DNA of 64,000 nucleotides from positions 124,001 through 188,000 of the forward strand of contig SNVD02005101.1 in the NCBI GenBank assembly GCA_013180625.2, in the 5' to 3' direction. This stretch comes from Boswellia sacra (lineage: Eukaryota > Streptophyta > Magnoliopsida > Sapindales > Burseraceae). The notes below the pieces were generated by a model that saw nothing but the letters and a program-made list of their open reading frames with translations, was not told where the DNA came from and did not search any database. Of the stretch, positions 1-12,249 are shown piece by piece (position 1 is the stretch's first letter; the number at the start of each line of letters is the position of its first letter). Both the position numbers and the translations under genes were made by a program.

Positions 1-409
1 ACGATATATAATTAGATTCTTTTGGATTTGGAATCCACGGTGTTACGGTGTATACAAATGGGGGTAGAAATTGATTGTGTGCACCAAGATAGTCATTGCT
101 TTATTTTATTTTAGCCCTGGGTTATATAAAATATTAAAAGTATTCTCCATACCTCTTCTTTTAAATATATTTCACATTTATTTTTTAAAAAATTAAAAAA
201 TAGGAAATCACTTTTATTAATAATTAATAATATTTTATGTTATCTTATTTACAATATAAGGGCATATTTTTTAAGTGAAAATTTTAGAATTATTATGACA
301 TATATTATTGAAATTGAAGCGAATATTTTCATTTTTTTATTAGGTAGTAAATCACTTAAAATAAACGCCAGGTACGAAAATCAAATAAATGTCCACATAT
401 TAATGAGAG

Positions 410-1290
410 AGTTTATTTGAAAGAAATTAAATCTAATATATCATCGAAATATCTTATCACTATCATAATTAGGCATTTCAAATTGCAAAAAAATACAAAA
501 TGTATCCTATTTAAATTTAAAGATTTTCATACAATAATTTTATTAAACATTAACTATATTGATTTATAATTCGTTAGTTATTTTATTACAATTTGAAAGT
601 TCATTGATTGAAAGTAATACGAGAATCACGCTCTCGTCAAAATTAACCCACATGCATGCTCCGACTAAAAGCAAAAATTAAATGCAGTTTCCCGTGAGTC
701 GCCAACTTGGACTTGTCATTTTTAACTGTTGACTGCATGGGTACCGATGTTTGTCACATTATGAACTCTTAAAACTTGGCGTAGATATATTTCTTTGAGG
801 TTACGCGACACTACACCCGTCTCTCCGATTGTCGTTACTTAATTGTCTTCATAATTTTATATTGTTTAGTGTTGTCTAACATCCTATTACGGGGGAAGCC
901 AGAGTTCACTTTTCGACATTCAAGATAATTAAGTATATACATTTATTTAAGTAATTAGATAGTTTATTTGAAAGAAATTATATATAAAATATAATCAAAA
1001 CGTACATCTTATCTATATATCAATATGATATGATGATTAGGTATTTCAAAATTCAAATTTAGTAAAAGTCGTAAAGTATATCATAGTTATAGTTTAAGAT
1101 TTACATATTATAATTTTATTAAACACTAATTTCATTTTTGCACACAGTAATTTATATTTTGTTAAACATTAATATAAATTTTATATTTTTATACTTTTAA
1201 ATTACTTTATCAAAATTTGAAAGTTTATAAATAGAGAATCACATTTTCATCAAGATTAATTTATATGCATGCTCTTCATTCTAAATAAAA
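410..1290 (+). repeat. Diverged direct duplication, two copies about 550 bp apart
   Basis: Copy 1 (about 410-680) and copy 2 (about 961-1290) share an ordered series of blocks: an opening AGTTTATTTGAAAGAAATTA, a block with GATTAGGTATTTCAAA-like sequence, ATTTTATTAAACA, CAATTTGAAAGTT, GAGAATCAC, and a closing ATGCATGCTC. Spacing between blocks varies through indels. This is an old segmental duplication or two remnants of one element; I cannot name the family. Confidence 0.5.
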
Positions 1291-2120
1291 ATAAAATAAG
1301 TCTTATTTTAATAGAGATAGCAAAACCCAAGGTCGGATAAATTTGGATTCCCTATCCTCATAAAATTCTCCAGGATTTAAATCACAAGCTGAAACAGGGA
1401 AATTCGGTCTGGGCTGGGTATATGAAACTCTCCTAGTGTTACTGGGGCCTGCTTTTTTTTTTTTTTTTTCAAAACGTATAATAATATGTGTTTATATTCC
1501 ATGTGTTGAATTCTAACGACAGTCGATGGGTGACCAGTGGTGCACTGAGTTCGACAAGCTTTTAAAATGAACAGAGAACTCAGGTTTGAGTCCCCACAAG
1601 ACAAGATGATTTTCGAAACTTTTGCAAGATGGGCTCTTTGATAATTATATTTAATTGGGCTTTGCTCAGCTTTGCATCTAATTCGGCTGGGATTGAACTT
1701 CAGTTTTCTAAACCTTAATAATTCGGCTTTGCATCAAACACGAAATGGGCTTTTTGATATAAAAAGGTTTGGATAAGAGTAATTCTATTCAACCCTTTAT
1801 AACCATTATCCCCATTAATAATACTTTTTCTTTTAACAAATTTATCCTTGATTAAAATTACAAAAAAGTGCAAACCAAAATCTTCAGTGCCACTAGATTG
1901 TATCTTTAACTTCATCAACTATAGATCTAGTTTATCTAGTACATACATGATTAAAATTATAACGTGACAAAGCTTGGTTAACAAGGTTGTGCATTCAGAC
2001 CCAATCTCCTCTCGTTTTTGCTACGCAAGCAAGTAATGGGTACCAAAAATCCTCTGTAGCTCCAGTAAGAGGGGACAGGGACACCAAAGAGGAGGGTTAG
2101 TGTTTGCTGGAGACTGATTT

Positions 2121-2140
2121 CTTTCTTTCTTTCTTTCTTT
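2121..2140 (+). repeat. CTTT microsatellite
   Basis: About five copies of CTTT (GAAA on the other strand) in non-coding DNA. Confidence 0.85.
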
Positions 2141-4368
2141 TTAACTTCAACTTTAAAATTCAAATAAATTACTAAGCTAAACTAAGAATCAATTAGGTTA
2201 AGATTCAGAATATTAAAGAAGAAATTATTATTTTGAAAATTTAAGATAAAAGGATAATATGAAAATCAACTGGGGTTAAAGGAGAAAAAATTAGTGAATT
2301 AAAATTTACAGCGGGACAAATTTAGAAATAAGTGTTAAAGAGTTAAAAAATGAGAGTTAAATAGATCAACTTTTTGGATATTTATATTTGATTGGGCTTT
2401 ATATTTCCGGGGCTTTTAATGTTCAAGTCGACTTTAGTGATCATCATATGCATCAATTGAAAAAAAGAAATTCACGGCATTAATTTTAATTAAATTAAGC
2501 CAGTAAGATATTTTTAGTTCGAAGATTTTTTGGAATATGAATAAACATACTTATCATTATCTTACAATGAATCTTGCAAATATAACAAAAGAAGTTTGGC
2601 TTGTATCTTGGAAAACTTTTGGCCACAATCGATGAAGATGATCTGTAGAAAGAAAAAATTGTTGAATTCATGTTTGTCAATGACATGACCTAACCCAATT
2701 ATCACTATTCATGGGATAACAGGCTCCTATAAATCATGATAATTAAGAAGAGTCTAATAAAAATCAATTTAAATTCACCATAAAATTTAAGTTTTATTGC
2801 AATATCTAAAATTACTTAAACACATTTTCGGCAGAGTTTCTTTTGTTTTTCAATTAAGTCACAGCCTGAAAACTTGTTCAAAACACTTCCAATATTCATC
2901 ATATCAAAGCCACTATTTAGGAAACTCTTGTTTCAACTCAATACAACCCCAAAACATATTTTAGTGATATAATTCAGTTTAATAGAGCTTCTAGAAAATA
3001 ACAGTATTTGTATGTGAACAAAAAGCCAATTATAGCTACAATTGTGTGGCCACTTCTGTGTAACAGTAGATGCTCAGCACCAAATCCAACAACCTACGTG
3101 GGAGAAAGTATAATAAAATAGGAAAAGAGGTGAGCAAACGACCTAGTGAGTGAATTATTTTTAGCAAATTCATAAATATTTTTAGATCATATAAAAACAA
3201 TAACAAATTTCAAGAATATTTTATGTACCATAAACTTAATCAATAAATGACTTTTGTAAATTAAAATGTCTTAACAATCAAAATAATAACAACTTAACTT
3301 CAATAAAAATTTCATATTTCAGGAAATCAGGATATCACAAATAAATCTGTATTAAATAAGTATCCACAGGGAATCTGTCATACCTGGTGCGCAGAGGCAG
3401 AGGGAAAAAAAATCCCATATCACATATCTTATCATCATTTTGCTAACATACTTATCACCCAACCAATATCACATATATGGTGATATCATCATACGCATGC
3501 ATATTGTCAATCCATAGCACATATATCACATCATCATATACATGCGTATGGCCAATTACCAAGGGGATGGGTACTTATAAGGTGATTCTTTTTCCTCTAA
3601 ATAATTTATTTAATTAAATTTAGTAATAACTTAAAATTTTCAACATCATGTAATTTCCAAAAATTTTTGAGTTTTATTCAAAAATTAATAAATCATATAA
3701 TTTCTCATAAATTCACCATTTTTCACGATTTTTGAAATTGATTCTAAATTTAGTAAATCAAATAATTCCCCAAAAATCACTAATTTCTAGCATGCTTAAA
3801 AAATCACAATTTCCAATATACTATTGATAAAAAATAAAATAAATGAAATTTTATTCTCCTTAATTATACATATCTACATAAAAATAATTTGTATTCCCTA
3901 AAATCATCAATGATTTAAATTTTTCATACTGAAACATAAAACACATATATATAAAGAATTTACTATAAAATAAATAAATTTTAATAAAATTTTTACTCAT
4001 GAAAAATTGAGAACTATTCTTGATGATCTTCAAATTGATCTTCCACTGGATTTTTCCTATTATATAAATCAAATACTTTTCCTTTAGAAAACTTAATTTA
4101 AATAAAATTAAATAAAACCACAAGGCATAATCTAAAAATATAAAAACTGCCTAAATTTTATTTCTTTTCCTCTTACTTCCTCTTTTCTTCTTTTTGATTT
4201 TCCATTTCTCCTCCAAATTTTCTTTCTTTAGTAAACATTAACAAGCTACTGCTTGCTTCTTAACTTCCAATGCTCCCCCCCACCCCCCTCCCTCTCTCTC
4301 TCTCCCCTAAGTTCTCTTTCTTCTCCCTGGAACCCCAATGAACGTATATAACTACCTAAGATAAAAGG

Positions 4369-4583
4369 AGAGTAATGCTACTATTATAAACTACTTATAC
4401 AAACTCACTCATACAAACTGATATAATATAATATAATCTGATAAATACATATAGTGATTTGATAAATACATGCTAATAATAAATGACATTAATTACGATG
4501 GGTAATGTGGTGATCATATAGGGATGTCACATTAGTTTATAAAAGCGAGTTTGTATAAATAGTTTATAATAGTAGTATTACTC
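4369..4583. mobile_element. hAT-like MITE, copy 1 (215 bp)
   Basis: Terminal inverted repeats of about 37 bp: the left end begins AGAGTAATGCTACTATTATA and the right end is its near-perfect reverse complement ending in ATTACTC. Flanks are ATAAAAGG at 4361-4368 and ATAAAAGA at 4584-4591, an 8-bp target-site duplication with one mismatch, as expected for hAT transposition. There is no ORF, so it is non-autonomous. A second copy lies at 51664-51856 and a decayed third near 52145-52270. Confidence 0.8.
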
Positions 4584-4591
4584 ATAAAAGA

Positions 4592-6895
4592 AATATCAAA
4601 CTATATATTAATTTCTTTCCCTTATCCTAATCTTTGCAAGCCGTGTAGTACAAGCTTAAGAGAAATTCTACATCATCTCATTTTTTTCCACGAGGCAAAG
4701 TCTTCCTACCTTTAATGCCTTGACCACCACTTCCTTTGCTTTTAAGCTTTTGAAGAAAAATGTCATTCCCTCCCTAAATCTCACGGTTTTGGTCTCTTTC
4801 TCCCAATTTAGATTATTCTTCTCATGTAAACTCAAAAGAATAAACATCAAACCTTTGTAATTTTATAGTAATGACTTTGAAAGGCAACATTTAATGGCCT
4901 TGACTCCTACCTAAACTTAAGCCATGTAAATCACTCTTCTTTTTGTAAGCATGTGTATCTATATACTTGAAATAAAAATAAGAACCAACTTATAATATTA
5001 TTCCCAAGGGAAAAAAGTAGTTGGAGCAATAGTGCTCATGTCCACCACTTTCATGCTTTCTATAAAATTAAAAAAAAAAAAATCTCATTTCCATAAACCA
5101 ATTCATCTAGCCTCAAATTACAATTTAGTAAATTAGTTTTATAATGATTCAATTTATATCCCAAATCATTGAATTGGGTGGGATTCAAAATCTAATAAGT
5201 GTGTACGTGACATGTTGAGCCTAAGTAAATCAATCCAACTTAAATTAAGGAAATTAGCCCAATATAAAATAAATTCATAGTCATTACTGTCAAAGTACCA
5301 TGTAAAGTAAACTGAGTAATGAAAGGTAAAAACAAGTGGATAACATGACATATTTTAAAATTTATTTTTAAATTGTGGTAGTAATTTTGTCGTTTTTTTA
5401 GTATTAGATATTTTGATTCCCAAAACATAAATCAGTCTTGAGGTTTCTTCTTCAAAATTCAAGGATGATTAATCATGATTTTGAAACATCATGTTTTGCC
5501 ATATTTTCTGGCCTAGGGTTTCAGATTGAAACAAGAGTCAAGACTGCTCGTTTCGTAGACATTTAATTACAACTTCTCGATTTATTTATGGGTTAGATTA
5601 TTTAAATTTTTAATTATTTTTGTTTACAACAATCCTTAATCAATGGTAATGTGTTAGATGTCAATTTTTTTAAATACTAAACTTTAAAATTGTTAAATTA
5701 TTAATTTTTTGACGATAAAATTTGAACTTATTTTTTGATTCTTTTCTTTTTCCTCTTTGGCAATCTGTTGGATGTCAAATTTTGTTGATGGAGAGACTTT
5801 GCATCAACCAGATTTGTATATATCTCTTTGCTTCAAAAATTTGGTTCATGCGGCCATAATGAACATCTCTCAATGAGAACTGATTAAAGAAGAAAAATAT
5901 TGTTTAAAAAGATTATCACGAATTTAATTTATAAATGTGAAACCAAAAATGTGCTTATTTCTCTCCGCTTCAAAGCATTGAATCTGGGTAATGCCACTAC
6001 CATTAACGTCTATCAATAAGTACTTACTGGAGAAGAACAACATAGAGTTTAAGGAAAAAAAGTTCAAAAACAAAGAAAAAATTTATTTTATTTAACTGTA
6101 AATTAATGTAAATGTTAATAGACAAGCAAACTAGTACTTATGACTAATGGAATAATTCTATAAAGAATGAAAGGGCGAATGACTACTGGAATTTGTAAGG
6201 AGGAGTGAAAAAAGAAGTGAGGCCGTGAGAGTTTAAATAACAAAAGTGAGTAAAATGGATAATACTAAAATTCAAAAATATGGCTAGTTCAACTCATACT
6301 GTTTTTATAATAAAACAATTATAAATTAAATTTTAATCTAATGATCTTCATGAAATTCTTAACACACAAATAGTTGGAATTAGCCAATCGAATTGCACTC
6401 TCACAACCAATTATCAAGTTAAACAAAGTTATTCGCAAATTAAAACAAACATTAAACTTTAATATCAAAAGCTTAAAAAATGAAATACTTTGTTAGTACA
6501 TGAAATCAATCAAACATACAAAATTTTAATATAAATTTAAAATGATTAGCATGATCAAATATAAACTTATACAAATTCAAAAATATAAATTTGTTAATGG
6601 AAGTTGAAATAAAGATTTAGAAGCTGGATTGATTAATTATACGAAGAATAATGGAAGTTGATTTCATTCTTTTTGAAAGAGAAATGAGGAAAGCTATAGA
6701 AAAAAAAATGATGGGAAATGTGTTGTTTCAAATGTTTGTAGATAGATAATTTCTTTTTTCTTTTTTTTTTTTTAAATTCTGACGGCTCTTTCATACTTTT
6801 TTAAAAGAAATCTTTTGTAACTTGGTTTACCTTTAAAACTTAAATGCATTACAAGCAAAAAGGTCTTTTGCATCAGGTGTGTGAAGTATTTTGGC
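4592..6895. other. AT-rich intergenic DNA, no gene seen
   Basis: No ORF with recognisable similarity, no clear terminal repeats and no RNA gene found. The ORFs here are short and of AT-rich composition. Confidence 0.6.
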
Positions 6896-7620
6896 TCAAC
6901 TTTTATTGTATAGACTAGAAAAGTGGCACAGGATCATAGCTGGATCCATGCAAAGGTGCTAATTCTGGGTCTGGAAACGCATTCATGAGGTAGAGAGTTC
7001 GCGTAGGAGCGCGATGACTATTGCATAGGACTGCAACTCTGTTTTTCCTAGTCTAAACAGGATTCTTGGCACGCAAGTTATTGGCCCATAGGCCTTGGAA
7101 TGTAAATGGGGGACGTGTTTCTAGTGTAAAAACATATCGGAGAGATCAGGGGGAAGAGAGTTAAGGTTTAGAGAGATCAGGGGTTTTTTGGGAAGAAAGT
7201 AATCCAATTTCTTCTACTTGTCCCTGTAAACACTCTTATAATATCTTGTTTTTCACCATAGCGGATTGCTCATCACCAGCAATTGGACGTAGGATTACGT
7301 TTATGGTCTGAACCAATATAAATCTTTGCGTCTTTATGTTTTTTTTTCTTTGTCCTGCTCTACTTGGGTGTGTACTTGAAACTCTTAGTTTAATTCCACA
7401 TTAAGATACTTGTGAGTGTGTGTGCCTCTCTTCTTCACAAGAGGGTGGTTTATCAAAGTGAAAGACAAGGTTGCAGCCCTACCAAGCGAACGCAAGTAAA
7501 AGGGGTCGTAGATTTTTTGAGGCTGAAGGATTGGCTTTTGCATCAAGGCCATAGTCTTTTGTGTCGACATACCTCTTAACTCCAAAGGTTTTTGCGTCAA
7601 CCATTTGCGTCGGCAACTTT
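6896..7620 (+). mobile_element. Possible copia-type LTR remnant
   Basis: The stretch is less AT-rich than its surroundings. Near 7260-7320 it has a 'GCAATTGGACGTAGG ... GTCTGAACCAATATAAATCTTT' arrangement, which resembles the 3' part of plant copia LTRs (GTGGACGTAGG ... GAACCACGTAAA, also seen at 59380 and 61550). TTTTGC(A/G)TC motifs recur at 6865, 7530, 7590 and 7605. No partner LTR or pol sequence is adjacent, so this is a tentative call. Confidence 0.3.
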
Positions 7621-7654
7621 ACTAACACAAAAGACAACCTTTCTTTTTCAAATA

Positions 7655-7920
7655 TTTTAATTAAATTACTATTTTATCCCTAATTTTAAATTCATTAAAA
7701 CTATAGTTTCAGCCCGATTTTGAATGGACAAAAAATTGCATTTCACCTCTGATTTTGAATTAACAAAAATTACATTTTACCCCTGATTTTTAAGTGATGA
7801 AAAATTTATTTTACCCTTGATTTTTAAAATTATGAAAAAAATATATAATTTTAGCCCCAATTTTAAATTGACAGAAACTTACTATTTCATTCCTATATTT
7901 TGAATTTATGAAAAGCTATA
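7655..7920 (+). repeat. Degenerate tandem repeats of about 50-60 bp
   Basis: Four to five imperfect units each contain a core like 'ATTTTACCCCTGATTTTTAA' followed by a short spacer with GACAAAAA or TGAAAAA. Units drift by substitution and indel. No coding content. Confidence 0.5.
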
Positions 7921-8169
7921 ATATTACTGACAAAACTTAACACATAAAACCATGTGTAGAAGATAACTCTTGATTTATCCATGGAAAAGTTTGAATTTGT
8001 GATGAATATTTTATTTATCAATCTATATTAATGCTAATGCTTCAAAAATAAACAACATTTATTCAAGAAATTTCATTAATCTATCCTTAGTTTTCTTAAG
8101 GGGAAAAAAAACAAATAAAAACTTTTTTTCTGTAGCAAAATCTCATTACAATTGAAAAATCCATCTCAC

Positions 8170-8281
8170 CTAGTGAGATAATTAGAACCTTCCTTCTTTG
8201 ACACCAAACATTGATCAATCCGAGAAGTGATTCGCCTGCGAACTACGCCATTAGATTTATGTGAGAGCTTTTGCGGGTTGT
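8170..8281 (-). pseudogene. Downstream part of a split plant gene exon 1
   Basis: Read on the minus strand this piece is open and encodes a basic stretch including VVRRRITSRID, then ends at CTCACTAG followed by GTGAGATGG, a good splice donor (AG|GTGAGA) at 8170/8169. It continues in frame from the piece at 19471-19537 once the target-site duplication is counted once; the Athila element sits between them. The arrangement 'LQWGN-KKRL-RCVRVK ... RRRITSRI' reminds me of the N-terminus of a family of small plant proteins of unknown function. I cannot name the gene. No later exon is visible at lower coordinates. Confidence 0.5.
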
Positions 8282-9653
8282 TGATGAACACTTAAATATG
8301 TATGTTTAATAAGAGCTTAGTTCATCATATTGCATTAATAGTGTCATTAAATTCCTCAACTTAAGCATATTTATAGTCTTTGCATCTTTGGAATTAACTT
8401 CCTCTTAATTTTGGTTTTGTTACAGGTTCGGTAAAATAGGCATAACTCTCTATTTGTATATCAAAATGGTGCAAATCTTAATGTTTTGGAAAGCTAATTA
8501 AATTATCTACAAGATTGTATTTCACAAGCATCATCAAATTCAGGCTCTTAATAGACCAAAAATGGGCTTGAAGTGAACCCATCTGCAGATTCGGCCCAGC
8601 CTAACCATGCCTCAGTATTTTGACCATATCTCTCAGAATACGTATCCAAATCATATGAATCAAGATGTTCTAGAAATCTGAGAGAGATATCTATGACTTT
8701 CATGAAGACATGTGATTAAAATTCTCAAAAATTCAATGTCAAAATCAGTGGTCAAAGTCGGTTCACCTAATTATCTCAATTGTCAAAGTTGGTGCATCTA
8801 ATATTTGACAATTATTCCTTTATAATTTGACAAGTTTGCCTCTGAATGTATCTATAAATAGAGTTGCCTTGTGACCCATTGGGGACATCTTGGCCTTAGC
8901 TGGGATCTTGTATTGTGTATCTCTTGTTATTCTCTCTTGTGTCTTGTTAATGAATTTCCTTTTTCTTGTAATTAGTTTTCTTTCTCTTATAATATCTTTC
9001 TAATTTCTCTCTTGCTAAGGTGAAAGGGTGAAACCCTTGATATGAGAGTAAGGATTCTCTAACCCTTAATGTGTGCTTAATAATCATAATCTTATGTTCT
9101 TTATATGATTTATATTTATTTTCTTAGTCAATCTTGACACCACTCGTAAAGTGGAGGTCTTGATCCATTGTAGACAATCCTTGGCACATCAAATGCTTGG
9201 ATCCTTTCTAGATGTCATATGGTTCTTCCTTACCGACATGAATCTAGTTAGGAACCTTGATTTGTTGTAGACATATAGAGATTGGCACGTTGGATGCTTG
9301 AACCCATTTACAAGAAGTGGTATAAATATTGGTAACGAAGCAAATATAATTCATATAACTAAAACGGGTTGTTTATCCTTATTTGAAATATCAAGGGCGG
9401 ATCCCCTAACCTTAGCTTTCATTGTTATTGTGTTAATTTCTCTTATGTTATTATCATTTATTATTTATGAACTTGCTCTTTTCTTATATTTATTGATATT
9501 ATCTTGCCATCTCCTTGAATCATCCATATCATATTTGCTTACTTATAGTTTGTAGCGCTAAAATTCCCTTCCTCGTGGATCAACCCCGGACTCACCGGGT
9601 TTATTACTTCGACACTCCTATACTTGGGATATAATCCTTTTTCGGATGTGTCA
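8282..9653 (+). repeat. Athila 5' LTR (1372 bp)
   Basis: Starts TGATGAACAC and ends GGATGTGTCA (TG...CA). It matches 18100-19470 nearly along its whole length. A TATA-like CTATAAATAGAG lies near 8850, so transcription probably starts shortly after it. The LTR contains a spurious 85-codon hydrophobic ORF (9298-9555). Confidence 0.95.
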
Positions 9654-9659
9654 AGTTTT

Positions 9660-9677
9660 TGGCGCCGTTACGGGGGA
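9660..9677 (+). other. Primer binding site, tRNA-Asp type
   Basis: TGGCGCCGTTACGGGGG lies seven bases after the LTR end. It is complementary to the 3' end of plant tRNA-Asp with a minor mismatch, which is the primer typical of Athila elements. Confidence 0.85.
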
Positions 9678-9789
9678 AGGTAAAAATTGGCGTGCAAAAT
9701 TGTAAGTATTCTCTTCTCTCATTTTAGATCTTAATTTTTTACTTTGTTGTGTGTTCATCTTTTCTTCTCTTTTCTTCTCTCTTTCTTGC

Positions 9790-11500
9790 ATGAAAATTTG
9801 GTCACCAACATCTAGTGATAGACTTGTTAGAAAAACATCATCTTCCTTAGAAAACATGGCCGACAATCTAGTGGAAAGGTTCACGGATGAAGGGGACAAC
9901 CGTTCCCAACAAAATGATCAAAACCAACGAAGAACCCTCAAAGATTACGTGAATCCGGTAAGGACTAGTGCACCATCTTGTGTAGTTTCTCCACAAAATT
10001 TAATCCATTTCAATTTCAAGCCAAGTTTTGTTCAACTTCTACCCACCTTTCATGGCCTTGATGTGGAGAACCCATATTCACGCTTAAAACTGTTTGAAGA
10101 GGTATGTAATTCCTACACTGACCCAAATTGTAGTATAAACACCATTAGATTAAAGCTTTTTCCTTTTTCTTTAAAAGATAAAGCTAGAACATGGCTACAA
10201 AATTTGAGGTCGAATTCCATCAGTTCATGGATGAGATGAAACAACAATTTTTGAAAAAAATTTTTCCTACCCATAGAACAAATTCTCTTAAAAGACAAAT
10301 TTCTGATTTCTCTAAAAAACAAGGGAAACCCTTTACCAATGTTGGGATAGGTATAAAGAACTACTTAATACCTGTCCTCACCATGGGTTTGAAACTTGGA
10401 GAATAGTTGCACATTTCTATGAAGGGTTAACACCTCAAGATAGGCAACTAGTGGAATTAATGTGTAATGGAGAATTTAAAGAAAAAGACCCTGAGAAAGC
10501 ACTTGACTACATAGATTCCTTGGTAGAAAAGGCACAAAATTGGGACACTGCTGGCACCTATGAGGTACCAAGCAAGGCCCCAACCTCGACATCCAATAGA
10601 GGCATTTACAACCTTAGGAAGACCATGACCTTCAAGCTAAATATGCATCCCTAGCTAGAAAAGTCGAGGCTTTAGAAATGAAAAAGAATGGTCAATTGAA
10701 TTCTATTCAAGAAAATGTCTGTAACATTTGTAATGACAATGACCATTCTACTGATGATTGCCCAACTTTGCTTGCCTTTAGGGAATGTTTCCATGAGCAA
10801 GCCAATGCCTTGAACACTTTCAAAAGGCCAAATCACAACCCATACTCTCAAACCTATAATCCTGGTTGGAGAAATCATCCAAATTTTAGTTGGAAAAATG
10901 ATAATCATGCACAATCTTCACAAGTCCCCTTTCAAACACAACAAAATTTTCAAAATTCTCATGATCATGCATATGCTCCTCCTCCTAGGAATGACTTTGA
11001 AGAAACATTGCATTCATTCATTACAAAGCAAGAGACTTTCAATAGTCAAACTGCACAAACATTAGCAAATTTGTCAGAAACTCTTGCAAAATTTGCATCT
11101 ACATTTAGCATCCAAGAGAAGGGAAAATTTCCTTCTCAAACATTGCAAAACCCCAAAGATCAATCTAACTCAAATGTAGGGAGTTCAAATAACCATTATT
11201 TTGACCAAGCCAAGTCAGTCATGACCCTTCGCAATGGTAAGATTGTTGAAAAACATATTCCTAACCCTTGTAAGAAAGAAGAAGAATCAATCTCTAAAGG
11301 GCAGGAAGAGGTTGCCAAACCAACACCTCGCGAAGAGAAAACCAAATCCTCATATGTGCCTCCATTTCCTCAAGCATTAGCTACACAAAAGAAGCCAACT
11401 CACAATTCTGAAATCTTTAAAATTTTCAAACAGGTAAAGGTCAACATTCCCTTGCTTGATGTGATGAAACAGGTACCTTTTTATGCAAAATTTTTGAAAG
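9790..11500 (+). pseudogene. Athila gag polyprotein, frameshifted
   Basis: The capsid-type retrotransposon gag domain is recognisable in three frames in turn. Frame 1 starts at ATG 9790 (an upstream in-frame ATG is at 9751) and runs through a 'LLPTFHGLDVENPY' block and a 'LFPFSLKDKARTWLQNL' block. A shift near 10230 moves to frame 3 (MKQQFLKKIFPTHRTNSLKR), one near 10335 to frame 2 (VELMCNGEFKEKDPEKALDY), and one near 10615 back to frame 1. A CCHC zinc knuckle (C-x2-C-x4-H-x4-C) sits at about 10720-10761. Downstream is a low-complexity linker rich in N, Q and S. It would package element RNA in virus-like particles. Three frameshifts make it non-functional. Confidence 0.9.
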
Positions 11501-11589
11501 ACTTATGCACTGTAAAAAGGAAATTGAATGTGAAAAGGAAGGCCTTTCTAGCCGAGCAAGTAAGTGCTATTCTTCAAAACAATAATACA

Positions 11590-12030
11590 CTGAAATATAA
11601 GGATCCAGGTTGTCCTACAATTTCATGTGTTATTGGAGACCATAAAATTGAACAAGCTTTACTTGATCTTGGTGCTAGTGTGAATTTGCTTCCATATTCG
11701 GTTTTTCAGAAACTCAATCTAGGTGAGTTAAAACTGACTTCTGTGACTCTTTTGCTTGCTGATAGATCGATCAAAGTACCAAGAGGAATAGTAAAAGATG
11801 TGTTAGTTCAAGTCGATAAATTCATTTATCCAGTGGATTTTATCGTCTTGGACACACAACCAGTGGAAGTATGTAATTCAATTCCTGTCATTTTAGGGCG
11901 TCCATTTCTAGCTACTTCTAATGCTTTGATTAATTGTAGGAATGGAGTCATGAAGTTATCATTTGGGAACATGATATTGGAACTTAATGTTTTTAATATG
12001 TGCAAACAACCAAATGAAGAAGAAGATGAA
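11590..12030 (+). pseudogene. Athila aspartic protease domain
   Basis: In frame 1, continuous with the gag end. The active-site region reads LLDLGASVNLLP (near 11660-11700), with DLGA instead of the usual DTGA. That variant occurs in other Athila-type elements, as far as I recall, so it may not be a lesion. Later blocks 'LADRSIKVPRGIVKDVLVQV' and 'VILGRPFLATSNALINC' complete a retropepsin fold. It would cleave the Gag-Pol polyprotein. This segment itself has no stop; it is listed as pseudogene because the polyprotein is broken on both sides. Confidence 0.88.
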
Positions 12031-12249
12031 ATTGATGAGGCCAATGTGATTGAATCTATTATGGAAGATCACATCCAAAAAGGGAGTTCTTCCGACCCTT
12101 TGGAAACTTGTTTGGTGAATTCATTAGAATTAAGTATGGAACTACAGTCTGATCTTTCTGATATATGTTCTTTATTGGATTGTGCACAGGTGATGGAAAA
12201 ATGCTCAAAACCAATATTCGAAGAATTGGGGCAAATGAATGAAAGCAAG

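Larger units (their letters stand above)
1..4368. other. AT-rich intergenic DNA, no gene seen
   Basis: Very AT-rich sequence with short ORFs only, none with a recognisable domain. It holds a diverged direct duplication, a CTTT microsatellite near 2121, a run of T near 1452-1470, and an ATCACATAT-rich stretch near 3415-3555 that could be the edge of an old LTR. The first copy of the 8-bp MITE target duplication lies at 4361-4368. Confidence 0.6.
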
